Below, piece by piece: positions 18,727-27,350 of a DNA stretch of 64,000 nucleotides. The translations under genes were made by a program, and so were the position numbers. The notes below the pieces were generated by a model, which saw only the letters and a list, made by a program, of their open reading frames with translations, searched no databases and was not told the DNA's origin. Source of the stretch: CAWINH01 sp963837425 (GTDB lineage: Bacteria; Chloroflexota; Limnocylindria; QHBO01); the NCBI GenBank assembly GCA_963837425.1, contig CAWINH010000012.1, positions 106,358 through 170,357 on the forward strand, given 5' to 3'. Position 1 is the first letter of the stretch, and each line of letters starts with the position of its first letter.

Positions 18727-20337
18727 ATGGCCATGCAGCCGTCGGAGATGCTGTACCTCGAACCGGACGACGAGATCACCGCGGTGGTCCATCGCCTCCG
18801 CGCCTCGACCGCGCCACGGGTCGTGTTGATTGCAGCCGGCCGCACGAAGGCGACATCGAGCGCGATTGCGCTCCGTCTCCTCGCCCAGGTCGCCGCCGAC
18901 GAGGGGCGCCGGATCGCGCTCGTCGCCGATCCCGGGGCGCGGGCGCTGGCGGCCGAAGCCGGGATCGAGGCGTTTCCCTCGGTGGCCGAGGCCGAGGCGG
19001 AGGACGCCAGCCCGCCGCCGGCCCCGCCGCCCAGGCGGGCGTCGATCCGGGTCATCCGCGATGCGCCCGAGCCGATGAGAACCCCGCCGGGCGCTCGCGC
19101 GACCTCGGGTCGCGGCGAAAGCGCAGGGCCTGGGGACGAGACTCGCGCGGCGCCCGTCGTCAGCCCCGACCGCGAGCCGGTAGGCAGGCGATCGAATCGG
19201 GCGCGCAACACCGGGCCGCCCGCCCGCCGGCGCACGCTCCTCCTGGCGCTCGTCTCCGTGCTGCTCGTGAGCGGCGCGGCCCTGGCGGCCGTTCTGCCGG
19301 CGGCGACCGTGGTGATCACTCCCGCGACGCAGGATGTTGGCCCGCGTGACTATACGGTCAGTCCGCCGGTACTCGGTCCCGAGACCGACACCTTCCAGGC
19401 ATCGAAGCAGGGTACCGCCAGCGGGACGCGGGTCGAGGAGATTGCCGCGACCGGGACCGTCACCTTCTACGCATGGGGGGCCGCGGTGCGCGTTCCCGCC
19501 GGAACCGTGGTCTCGGCTGCTGGCAAGACCTTCTTCGCCACCGATTCCGATGTCGTCGTTCCGCGGGGTACCGTGAACGGCAGCGGGCAGATCGTGGCCG
19601 GTGAAGGGGTGGCACCCGTCACCGCACGGGATGGAGGGAAGGGTGGGAACGTGGGTGCGGGGGCGATAGACACCGTCGAGGATCGGGCGGTTGCCACCGC
19701 GCTGCGCGGCATCTTCCAGCTGAACGGACCCATCGTGACGAATTCGGATCCGACGAGCGGCGGAGACGAGGTGCAGCACCCGGTCATCGAGCAGGCCGAC
19801 GTCAACGCCACGGTGACCGCCATCCAGGCCGACATCGCGGGCCAGGTCAGCGCGAAGCTCGCCGCCGACGAGAGCCGGATCTACGCGCCGGGCGCTCCGG
19901 TCCAGGTGGTCGTCGACGTGCCGGGCGACCTGGTCGGAACGGAGGACCTGCCGACCTTCGAGCTCTCGGCGAGCTACGACTTCTCTCGAACCTACGTGAC
20001 GCGCGCCGCGATCGAAGCCGCTGCGGCCGCGGCGATGCAGGCCGATGCGGGGGCGGTTCCCTCCGGGATGACCCTCGTCCCCGACTCGATCTCGGTCTCG
20101 ATCGGGAGCGACCGCCTGAGCGGGACGGCTATCGCCGTGGAAACGACGGTGAGCGCCCGCGCGGCGGTCACGGTCGATGCCGCGGCTGCCCGACAGCAGG
20201 TCATGGGAAAGACGCCGTCCCAGGCGCGCGACGCGCTACAGGGGATCGGCAGTGTCGAGATCCGCCTCTGGCCGGGGTGGGTGGATCGCATCCCGCGCCT
20301 CGACTGGCGCGTCAACGTGGAGGTGGCCGGCGAATGA
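18727..20337 (+). CDS. Membrane-anchored baseplate-J-like domain protein
   Basis: 536 residues in three parts. An N-terminal Rossmann-like segment (RVVLIAAGRTKATSSAIALR, then RRIALVADPGARALAAEAG) spans about 15-100, a Pro-rich linker follows, and a transmembrane helix lies at about 170-190. The outer region has TVTFYAWGAAVRVPAGTVVS, GKTFFATDSDVVVP and VTARDGGKGGNVGAGAI, which resemble the baseplate J/gp47 domain of contractile tails. No sheath, tube or other tail gene is near, so a phage-type device is not implied. Translation is coupled to the PilM-like gene by a two-base gap and to ruvX by ATGA. Function unknown. Confidence 0.6.
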   Translation: MAMQPSEMLYLEPDDEITAVVHRLRASTAPRVVLIAAGRTKATSSAIALRLLAQVAADEGRRIALVADPGARALAAEAGIEAFPSVAEAEAEDASPPPAPPPRRASIRVIRDAPEPMRTPPGARATSGRGESAGPGDETRAAPVVSPDREPVGRRSNRARNTGPPARRRTLLLALVSVLLVSGAALAAVLPAATVVITPATQDVGPRDYTVSPPVLGPETDTFQASKQGTASGTRVEEIAATGTVTFYAWGAAVRVPAGTVVSAAGKTFFATDSDVVVPRGTVNGSGQIVAGEGVAPVTARDGGKGGNVGAGAIDTVEDRAVATALRGIFQLNGPIVTNSDPTSGGDEVQHPVIEQADVNATVTAIQADIAGQVSAKLAADESRIYAPGAPVQVVVDVPGDLVGTEDLPTFELSASYDFSRTYVTRAAIEAAAAAAMQADAGAVPSGMTLVPDSISVSIGSDRLSGTAIAVETTVSARAAVTVDAAAARQQVMGKTPSQARDALQGIGSVEIRLWPGWVDRIPRLDWRVNVEVAGE

Positions 20338-20765
20338 GCCGTCTGCTCGGGATCGATCATGGCACGCGCCGCATCGGCCTGGCGGTCGGCGACACGGAGA
20401 CGGGCATGGCTTTTCCGCGACCGGCGCTGCAGCGGAGGCGCGAGACGATGGACCTCCAGGCGATCCTGGAGCTCGCCGAGTCCGAGGGAGCGCAGGAGGC
20501 CGTCCTGGGCCTGCCGCGTAACATGGACGGCAGCGAGGGGTCGCAGGCTGCGATGGTGCGCGCCTTCGGGGAGCGGCTGCAAGGCATCGGGCTGAAGGTC
20601 GTCTACGTCGACGAACGGCTGACCAGCTGGGAGGCGAGCGAGAGGCTGGCGGTCACCGGGCGTCGCCCGGCGCGGCGCAGCGGAGAGCGGGACTCGGCAG
20701 CGGCCCGCCTCATCCTGCAAGAATATCTCGACGCCCAGCCCCGTCCAGCATCGGAGGCCGAATGA
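20334..20765 (+). CDS. ruvX: RNase H-fold Holliday-junction resolvase-like protein / pre-16S rRNA nuclease
   Basis: A 143-residue YqgF family protein with the RNase H-fold start LGIDHGTRRIGLAVGD, the central VVYVDERLTSWEASERL, and a C-terminal SGERDSAAARLILQEYL carrying the last catalytic Asp. Members act in 16S rRNA 5'-end maturation and possibly recombination. ATGA overlaps on both sides (20334 and 20762) place it in one translation-coupled unit with the baseplate-J-like gene and mltG; the ruvX-mltG pairing is very common. Confidence 0.93.
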   Translation: MSRLLGIDHGTRRIGLAVGDTETGMAFPRPALQRRRETMDLQAILELAESEGAQEAVLGLPRNMDGSEGSQAAMVRAFGERLQGIGLKVVYVDERLTSWEASERLAVTGRRPARRSGERDSAAARLILQEYLDAQPRPASEAE

Positions 20766-22087
20766 CCCGTCGTCCCGAGTCGCCCCATGACCTGCAGGAG
20801 CGCCGCGACGCCCGGATCCGACAGCTCCGCGAGGAGCGGGAGGCGCCGGTACGGAGGCGCGGGGCGTTGCAGCCGGTCGTGCTGCTCGCGTGGTTCGCGG
20901 GCGTCATCGCTCTCGTCGGGATCCTCCTCTTCGTGGGTTTCCTGGCCTTCGCCCCGAGCCTGATGAGCTGGGTCGAGGAGCACCCCGGGACGATCGACCA
21001 GGGCGTCGTCCGCAACTTCGTGGAGTGGTATCGCCCCGGCGCCCTGGCCGACGAGCCGGCCGGCGGCGACGGTGGACGGATCAGCGTCACCGTCGATCCA
21101 GGCGTCAACGACACGGAGATCGGCCAGCTGCTCTTTGCGAAGGGGCTGATCCGCAGCGAGCTCGCGTTCCAGTACGCGGTCTTCCTCGCCGGCCGGTCCG
21201 GATCGCTGGCTGCCGGCACGTACGACCTGTCGCCGTCGATGCGCCCGTCACAGATCGTCGCTGCCCTGCGCCAGGAGGCGGGACCCGAGGTTACGATCCG
21301 GATCCAGGAGGGCTGGCGGCTGGAGGAGATCGTCGGCTACCTGGCGACGACGCCGTTGACGATGGACCTTTCCGACTTCGCGGCCAAGGTCCAGGCGCCC
21401 CCGGATTCGCTGGTGGCGAACTACGACTTCCTGGCCGATCTTCCGACGGGCCGTTCGCTCGAGGGCTACCTGTATCCCGATACCTACCGCGTCGACGCCA
21501 ACGCGTCGGCCAGCGAGGTGATCGATATGCTGCTCAGCACGTTTGGACAGCGGCTGACCCAGGACATGCGCGACGCGATCTCGGCCGAGGGGCTCTCGAT
21601 CGATGAGGCGGTTACGATCGCGAGCATCGTCGAGCGCGAGGCGGTGCTCGACGAGGAGCGGCCGCTGATTGCCGGCGTCTTCATCAACCGCCTGCAGCAC
21701 CCCGATGCGGCGGCCGGCACGAACGGCCTGCTCCAGGCTGATCCGACCCTGCAGTACGCGCTGGCCACCGCCGCCAACGCGAACGCGCCAATGAGCCAGT
21801 GGGGGAGCATCGAGTGGTGGCAGCCGCTCGAGGTCGCCGGTAGCGACGTGACGCTGCCCGACAACCTCGCCGAGTATCAGACCTACGAGCACGTGGGGCT
21901 CCCGCCGAGCCCGATCGCCACGCCGCGCATCGCGTCGCTGGCGGCGGTCGCCGCGCCGGAGGGAAGCAACTACTACTTCGTGGCGGCCTGTCCGAACGGG
22001 CAGCGCGACGGCTCGCACTACTTCGCGGAGACGTACGACCAGCACCTCGCGAACATCGCGAAGGCCAAGAAGGAGTGCGGAAGCTGA
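20762..22087 (+). CDS. mltG: Endolytic transglycosylase MltG
   Basis: Cuts nascent peptidoglycan strands near the membrane. The 441 residues have a charged cytoplasmic N-terminus, one transmembrane helix at about 40-65 and an outer YceG domain. Visible family motifs are EGYLYPDTYRV, ASIVEREAVLDEERPLIAGV with the catalytic glutamate at about 291-293, LQADPTLQYAL and GLPPSPIATPR. The insertion PDAAAGTNGLLQADPT lengthens the usual loop slightly. It starts in an ATGA overlap with ruvX, and its 3' end overlaps the peptidase start. Confidence 0.93.
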   Translation: MTRRPESPHDLQERRDARIRQLREEREAPVRRRGALQPVVLLAWFAGVIALVGILLFVGFLAFAPSLMSWVEEHPGTIDQGVVRNFVEWYRPGALADEPAGGDGGRISVTVDPGVNDTEIGQLLFAKGLIRSELAFQYAVFLAGRSGSLAAGTYDLSPSMRPSQIVAALRQEAGPEVTIRIQEGWRLEEIVGYLATTPLTMDLSDFAAKVQAPPDSLVANYDFLADLPTGRSLEGYLYPDTYRVDANASASEVIDMLLSTFGQRLTQDMRDAISAEGLSIDEAVTIASIVEREAVLDEERPLIAGVFINRLQHPDAAAGTNGLLQADPTLQYALATAANANAPMSQWGSIEWWQPLEVAGSDVTLPDNLAEYQTYEHVGLPPSPIATPRIASLAAVAAPEGSNYYFVAACPNGQRDGSHYFAETYDQHLANIAKAKKECGS

Positions 22088-23178
22088 CGGGGCCGACGGC
22101 GCGCCTCGATCGGGTGCGGGGGATCCTCGACGAACGCGAGCTCGACGCCCTGCTCGTGAGCGGGCCCGCGACGCGGCGCTGGGTCTCCGGGTTCGTCCTC
22201 GAGCCAATGGAGGCGGCCGAGGCCGGTCCCTCCGGCACGCTGATCGTGACTCGCGAGCGCCAGGTGCTGCTCGCCACCGCGTTGCACGCCGAGCAGGCGA
22301 CCGCCGACTGCCCCGGGTGGGAGGTCGTGGCCTTCACCGGCGATATCGCGGCGGGCCTCGGAGCGCTGATCGGCACCGCGCGACGGGTTGGCGCGGAGAC
22401 CCGCAGGGTGCCGCACGCCATGTGGCTTGGGATCGAGGCCGCCCTTCCGGACGCGGAGCTGGTCGCGATCGACGACGCCCTCGACCGCGTGCGGCTCGTG
22501 AAGGAGGCGAGTGAGATCGCCGCCCTGGAACGGGCCTGTCAGCTCACGGCAACGTGCTTCGTCCACCTGCGCTCCACGCTGCGCGTCGGGCAGACTGAGC
22601 GTGAGGTGGCCCGGATCATCGAAGCCTGGTTCCGCACGAATGGAGCCGACGGGCTGGCCTTCGACTCCCTCGTGCTCGTCGGCGCGCGCGCCGCGCGCCC
22701 CCACGGGCGGCCGGACGAGGTGCCGATTCGCGGGGACGAACCACTCCTGATCGATTTCGGGTGCGTGGTCGACGGCTATCACAGCGACATGACCCGGACC
22801 GTCTTCTTCGGACCTCCGACCGAACGGCAGCGCGAGCTCTACGAGCACGTGCTCGCCGCGCAGCGACGTGCGGAGGAGATGGCGCAACCCGGGGTGAGCG
22901 GAACGGAGGTCCACGAGGCTGCGGTGGAGCGGCTGGCCGAGGCCGGCCTGGCCGATGCCTTCCTCCATGGGCTGGGCCACGGAATCGGCCTTGAGATCCA
23001 CGAGCCGCCGATGCTGAAGGACTGGCGGCAACCACTGAGCGCGGGGATGACGATCACGCTCGAGCCGGGGGTCTACATGCCCGGCGAGATCGGGATCCGG
23101 ATCGAGGACGACTACCTGCTGACCGATGCGGGCGTGCGGCGCTTGACCGCCGCGCCGCGCGATCTCATCGTGATTTGA
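22075..23178 (+). CDS. Xaa-Pro aminopeptidase (M24 metallopeptidase)
   Basis: A 367-residue creatinase-fold peptidase. After an N-terminal domain (LLVSGPATRRWVSGFV), the M24 core shows the five metal ligands in DFGCVVDGYHSDMTRT, GLGHGIGLEIHEPP, ITLEPGVYMPG and IRIEDDYLLT. It removes N-terminal residues before proline, or cleaves Xaa-Pro dipeptides. GTG 22075 lies within the end of mltG after GAAGGA. The upstream location of efp, whose product helps translate polyproline stretches, is a frequent arrangement. Confidence 0.9.
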   Translation: MRKLTGPTARLDRVRGILDERELDALLVSGPATRRWVSGFVLEPMEAAEAGPSGTLIVTRERQVLLATALHAEQATADCPGWEVVAFTGDIAAGLGALIGTARRVGAETRRVPHAMWLGIEAALPDAELVAIDDALDRVRLVKEASEIAALERACQLTATCFVHLRSTLRVGQTEREVARIIEAWFRTNGADGLAFDSLVLVGARAARPHGRPDEVPIRGDEPLLIDFGCVVDGYHSDMTRTVFFGPPTERQRELYEHVLAAQRRAEEMAQPGVSGTEVHEAAVERLAEAGLADAFLHGLGHGIGLEIHEPPMLKDWRQPLSAGMTITLEPGVYMPGEIGIRIEDDYLLTDAGVRRLTAAPRDLIVI

Positions 23179-23203
23179 GCACGCACCCGGAGGCGCCGAA
23201 CGC

Positions 23204-23764
23204 ATGATCGATACCGGCGACATCAAGAAGGGAATCATCATCGAGCTCGACGGCCAGCTCATGAAGGTCCTCGACTGGACGCACATCAAGATGGCCCGCG
23301 GCTCGGCGCAGGTCCGCATGAAGCTGCAGAACGTCCGGAAGGGCGATATCACGGAGAAGACCTTCCAGGCCGGGACGCGCTGGCCCCGGGCCCGGGTCGA
23401 GCAGCGCAAGGTCCAGTACCTGTACCGCGACGATGATGCGTACCACTTCATGGACAACGAGACTTACGACCAGTTCGCGTTGCCCACCGCGCAGGTCGGG
23501 GACGACGCCCCGTATCTCAAGGAGAACAACGAGGTCTTCGTCAGCATGCACGAGGGCGAGGTGCTGGCGCTCGACCTGCCGGTGACCGTCGACCTCCTCG
23601 TCAGCGAGACCGAACCGGGCTTTGCCGGAGATACCGCCACCGGGGCGAAGAAGGCCGCGACCATGGAGACCGGCCTCGTGGTCCAGGTCCCCCTCTTCGT
23701 TGAGGCGGGGGATACCCTGCGTGTCGACACGAGGAGCGGGGACTACGTCACCCGCGTCCAGTGA
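23204..23764 (+). CDS. efp: Translation elongation factor P, Arg-tip type
   Basis: A three-domain, 186-residue EF-P that rescues ribosomes stalled at polyproline. The modified loop reads HIKMARGSAQVR, so the tip residue is Arg32, where E. coli has Lys34. Arg32 in some proteobacteria is rhamnosylated by EarP; no earP is near here, and Arg without known modification also occurs in other lineages. The signature YVEST-type end is replaced by GLVVQVPLFVEAGDTLRVDTRSGDYVTRV, a normal domain III. GGAGG at about 23189-23193 precedes the ATG. Its stop overlaps the xseA start as GTGA. Confidence 0.96.
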   Translation: MIDTGDIKKGIIIELDGQLMKVLDWTHIKMARGSAQVRMKLQNVRKGDITEKTFQAGTRWPRARVEQRKVQYLYRDDDAYHFMDNETYDQFALPTAQVGDDAPYLKENNEVFVSMHEGEVLALDLPVTVDLLVSETEPGFAGDTATGAKKAATMETGLVVQVPLFVEAGDTLRVDTRSGDYVTRVQ

Positions 23765-25032
23765 GCGACGAGCAGCCCACCTTGTGGGAGGGCACCGGGC
23801 CGTCTGAGCCGGCCCCGCGCCCCGCTCCGCGCATCCTGCGCGTCAGCGACCTGAACCGCAGGGTCCGCTCCCTGCTCGACGGCGATCCGATGCTCGCCGA
23901 CGTGTGGGTCGAGGGCGAGGTGAGCCAACCCTCCTATCCGCCGTCCGGCCATTGCTTCTTCACCCTGAAGGACGCGGCGAGCCAGCTGCGGGCCGTCCTC
24001 TTCCGGGAGGAGCTCGCCCGCGCGACCGTGCGGCCCGAGCACGGGATGCTCGTGATTTGCCACGGCCGCTTGCGCGCCTACGAGCCGCAGGGGGTCTACC
24101 AGCTCTACGTGGAGTCGGTCACCCCGGCCGGGGCCGGGGACCTCCACCAGCAGTACGAGGCGTTGAGGGCCAAGCTCGCGACCGAGGGCCTGTTCGATGC
24201 CGCCCGCAAGCGACCCATCCCCCGTTGGCCGCGACGTATTGGCGTCGCGACCTCGCCGGTGGGAGCGGTGTGGCGCGACATCGGCAACGTCATGCGTCGA
24301 CGGTGGCCGTTCGCGGAGCTCGTCCTGTCGCCAACCATCGTCCAGGGAGCCACCGCGGCGGGTGCCATCGTCCGCGCCCTGCATCGGCTGTATGCGCTCG
24401 ACAACCTCGACCTCGTGATCCTGGCGCGCGGCGGCGGGTCGCTCGAGGACCTGTGGTCGTTCAACGACGAGCGGGTCGTGCGGGCCGTGGTCGCGGCGCC
24501 GATCCCGGTCATCGTGGGCGTGGGCCACGAGTCCGACGTCACACTCGCCGACTTCGCTGCCGACCTCCGGGCGCCAACCCCCTCGGCGGCGGCCGAGCAG
24601 GCCGTGCCGGATGCCACTCAGCTGCCCGCCATCCTGGCCCGCCTCCGGGATCGGGCGTCCGCGGCACTGCTCGCCGGGCTCGCGGCGCGCTGGCGGCTCG
24701 TCGAATCCGAGTCGCGCGCCCTGCTTGGGCTGTCCCCGAACGTCCAGGCCGCTCGCCAGCACAGTGCCGACCTGCTCGACCGCGCCGGTCGCGCCCTCGG
24801 GGTCCGGGTCGAGCGCGAGCGGGTCTCGCTCGACGCCCGCGGCAACGCGCTTCGCACGCTCGGGCCGCAGGCCACGCTCGAGCGCGGCTACGCGATCGCT
24901 CGCCTCGCGGACGGCAGCCTCGTGCGCGACGCTGCGCAGGCGCCGGCCGGAACGCGCCTCGACGTGGTCGTGGCGCGTGGCACCATGGAGACCACGGTGG
25001 AAACGACGACCGCTGCGGAGGACGGCGCATGA
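23761..25032 (+). CDS. xseA: Exodeoxyribonuclease VII large subunit
   Basis: Catalytic subunit of the single-strand-specific ExoVII complex. The 423 residues have an OB-fold domain (VWVEGEVSQPSYPPSGHCFFTLKD), then the catalytic domain with IGVATSPVGAVWRDI, DLVILARGGGSLEDLW and VGVGHESDVTLADFAADLRAPTPSAAAE, followed by the coiled-coil arm and the C-terminal LERGYAIARLADG. GTG 23761 overlaps the efp stop. xseB follows in an ATGA overlap, giving the usual two-subunit operon. Confidence 0.96.
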   Translation: MSDEQPTLWEGTGPSEPAPRPAPRILRVSDLNRRVRSLLDGDPMLADVWVEGEVSQPSYPPSGHCFFTLKDAASQLRAVLFREELARATVRPEHGMLVICHGRLRAYEPQGVYQLYVESVTPAGAGDLHQQYEALRAKLATEGLFDAARKRPIPRWPRRIGVATSPVGAVWRDIGNVMRRRWPFAELVLSPTIVQGATAAGAIVRALHRLYALDNLDLVILARGGGSLEDLWSFNDERVVRAVVAAPIPVIVGVGHESDVTLADFAADLRAPTPSAAAEQAVPDATQLPAILARLRDRASAALLAGLAARWRLVESESRALLGLSPNVQAARQHSADLLDRAGRALGVRVERERVSLDARGNALRTLGPQATLERGYAIARLADGSLVRDAAQAPAGTRLDVVVARGTMETTVETTTAAEDGA

Positions 25033-25274
25033 TGCAGGAGCCCCTCAGCGACGAGCAGCTTGCGGCCCTGCCCTTCGACGAGCTCGTGACGCGTCTGCAG
25101 CAGATCGTGCAGGCCCTTGAGGCGGGCACGGTGGGCCTCGAGGAGAGCATTACCCTGTATCGCGAAGGGCTGCGCCTGCACGCGGCGTCTGAAGAGCGGC
25201 TGCGTGCGGCCGAGCTCACGATCACGGAGCTCGGCCGCCGCCAGGGGGAGGAGCCGGACGCGGAGGGGGAGTGA
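25029..25274 (+). CDS. xseB: Exodeoxyribonuclease VII small subunit
   Basis: An 81-residue helical hairpin protein with the family core LPFDELVTRLQQIVQALEAG and GLEESITLYREGLRL, which binds the XseA coiled coil. ATG 25029 overlaps the xseA stop (ATGA); ATG 25032 is the next codon and equally possible. The C-terminus is acidic and disordered. Confidence 0.93.
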   Translation: MMQEPLSDEQLAALPFDELVTRLQQIVQALEAGTVGLEESITLYREGLRLHAASEERLRAAELTITELGRRQGEEPDAEGE

Positions 25275-25346
25275 CAGGATCGGCGCCCGGCTCGTCCTGA
25301 CCGATGCCCGGGTGGCCCGCCATACGGGACCTGCGGCCACCGGCTC

Positions 25347-25352
25347 TATACT
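25347..25352 (+). promoter_or_regulatory. -10 box TATACT for dxs
   Basis: TATACT is the best match to the bacterial -10 consensus found in the region. Transcription from about 25359 would give a 28-base leader containing GGGGAG (25369-25374) upstream of GTG 25387. Confidence 0.55.
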
Positions 25353-25386
25353 CTTCGCCGCCCTTGCAGGGGAGAAACGCGACATC

Positions 25387-27336
25387 GTGTTGGACCGAAT
25401 CAGCGACCCCGCCCAGCTCCGCGGCCTGAGCCAGCCGGAGCTCGAGGCGCTGGCCGCTGACCTGCGCGCCAAGATGATCCGCACCGTGCATTCGACCGGT
25501 GGGCACCTTGCCAGCTCGCTGGGGACGGTCGAGATGACGATCGCGCTCCACCGGGTCATGGACTCGCCGCACGATCGGATCGTGTGGGATACCGGCCACC
25601 AGGCGTACGCGCACAAGCTCCTCACCGGGCGGCGCGAGCGGTTCCATACGCTGCGCCAGGTCGGCGGGATCGGGGGGTTCCCCCGACGCAGCGAGAGCGA
25701 GCACGACGTCTTCGACGGCGGCCACGCCGGGACCGGGGTCAGCATCGGCATCGGGCTGGCGACCGCACGGGACCTGCTGCCGAAGGGCGACCCGCGGCGA
25801 CGCCAGCGGATCGCGGTGGTCGTGGGCGACGCGGCACTCCAGAGCGGCCTGTCGCTCGAGGCGCTGAACCACCTGGGACATATCCACAAGCGGCTGCTGA
25901 TCGTGCTCAATGACAACGCCATGAGCATCAGCCCGTCGGTTGGAGGCCTTTCGACGCGGTTGAACAAGCTGCGCCTGACGCGCATGTACCAGGAGACGAA
26001 GGAGGCCTCGAAGCGCACCCTGCCGCGCGTCCCGATCGTGGGCAATTCCCTGTTCACGCTGCTTGCCTTCGCGAAGGAGGGCTTCAAGCGTTCGTGGGCG
26101 AACGTCGGGTTCTTCGAGGACATGGGGATCACGTACGTCGGCGTCCTCGACGGCCACGACATCGCCGACCTCGAGGAGACCTTCGAGCGCGCCTTTGTGC
26201 TCGACGCCCCGGTGCTGGTCCACGTCAAGACGGTCAAGGGCCGTGGATACGCGCCAGCCGAGCTGGACAGCGTCAGCTTCCACGGGGCGAGCCTGCCACC
26301 GGTCGACCTGACCGTCATCGACCCGACCGAGGAGCCGCTTCCCGAGAACGGACCCTTACACAAGGCGAAGACCTACACCCAGACCTTCGTCGAGGAGCTC
26401 ATCCGGCTCGCCGCGGAGGACAAGCGGATCTGCGCGATCACCGCGGGGATGCCCACCGGCACCGGGCTGTCCCGCTTCGGTCAGCGCTTCCGCGACCGGT
26501 TCTTCGATGTCGGAATCGCGGAGCAGCACTCGGTCACAATGGCGACCGGGATGGCGCTCGCCGGCCTGCGGCCGGTCGTTGCGCTGTACTCGACGTTCAG
26601 CCAGCGGGCGTACGACCAGCTCGTCCACGACGTCTGCCAGAATGACGCCCCGGTCCTGCTGGCCATCGACCGGGCGGGGCTGGTCGGGGAGGACGGGACG
26701 AGCCACCAGGGCATGTTCACGCTGCCCGCGCAGCGGTCCCTGCCGAACCTCGTCATCGGGTCACCGAAGGATGAGCAGGAGCTTCGCGACATGGTCGTGA
26801 CCGCCATGGCCCACGACGGGCCGATCAGCCTGCACTATCCCCGCGACACGGGCGAGGACCTCGAGGACCGGCAGGGGGCGCCGCTCGAGATCGGGAGGGG
26901 CGAGGTGCTGCGCGAGGGGTCGGACCTCCTGCTCGTGGGATTCGGCCCCATCGTCCAGCGACTGCTCGTGGTGGCCGATGCACTCGCGGCCGATGGCGTG
27001 GCGTCGACCGTGATCAACGCGCGCTGGGCAAAGCCACTCGATGAACGGCTTCTCGCCGACCATTCAGCGGGGAAGCGGCTGGTCGTCACCGCCGAGGAGT
27101 CGTCCGCGATGGGCGGCTTCGGAGATGGCGTTCTCGACGCGCTGAACCGCGCCGGCGTCCGGGTCCCGCTGCTGAAGGTCGCGCTCGCCGAGGGATTCGT
27201 GCATCACGGCGCGGTCGAGGAGCTACGCCGGCAGCAGCTGATCGACGCGCCCGGCATCGAGGCCCAGGTGCGCGGGGCGCTCGGCACATCGGGCGTCGGT
27301 GCCGTCGCCGGCGAGGAGCGGGTGGGGGCCGCCTGA
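25387..27336 (+). CDS. dxs: 1-deoxy-D-xylulose-5-phosphate synthase
   Basis: Condenses pyruvate and glyceraldehyde 3-phosphate with thiamine diphosphate, the first step of the MEP isoprenoid route; ispH of the same route lies at 38 kb. The 649 residues show HSTGGHLASSLGTVE, the ThDP-binding GD...N segment (VVGDAALQSGLSLEALNHLG, then LNDNAMSISPSVG), the GIAEQHSV motif with the catalytic Glu, and a transketolase C domain. GTG 25387 follows GGGGAG with a long spacer of 12 bases; TTG 25390 is the next codon. A promoter-like TATACT lies upstream. Confidence 0.95.
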   Translation: MLDRISDPAQLRGLSQPELEALAADLRAKMIRTVHSTGGHLASSLGTVEMTIALHRVMDSPHDRIVWDTGHQAYAHKLLTGRRERFHTLRQVGGIGGFPRRSESEHDVFDGGHAGTGVSIGIGLATARDLLPKGDPRRRQRIAVVVGDAALQSGLSLEALNHLGHIHKRLLIVLNDNAMSISPSVGGLSTRLNKLRLTRMYQETKEASKRTLPRVPIVGNSLFTLLAFAKEGFKRSWANVGFFEDMGITYVGVLDGHDIADLEETFERAFVLDAPVLVHVKTVKGRGYAPAELDSVSFHGASLPPVDLTVIDPTEEPLPENGPLHKAKTYTQTFVEELIRLAAEDKRICAITAGMPTGTGLSRFGQRFRDRFFDVGIAEQHSVTMATGMALAGLRPVVALYSTFSQRAYDQLVHDVCQNDAPVLLAIDRAGLVGEDGTSHQGMFTLPAQRSLPNLVIGSPKDEQELRDMVVTAMAHDGPISLHYPRDTGEDLEDRQGAPLEIGRGEVLREGSDLLLVGFGPIVQRLLVVADALAADGVASTVINARWAKPLDERLLADHSAGKRLVVTAEESSAMGGFGDGVLDALNRAGVRVPLLKVALAEGFVHHGAVEELRRQQLIDAPGIEAQVRGALGTSGVGAVAGEERVGAA

Positions 27337-27350
27337 GGCGCGCGCCCGGA

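Noticed and set aside
18727..20337. Baseplate-J-like domain as evidence of a phage tail or contractile injection system
   Set aside because: No sheath, tube, spike or other tail genes, and the protein is membrane anchored and coupled to housekeeping genes.
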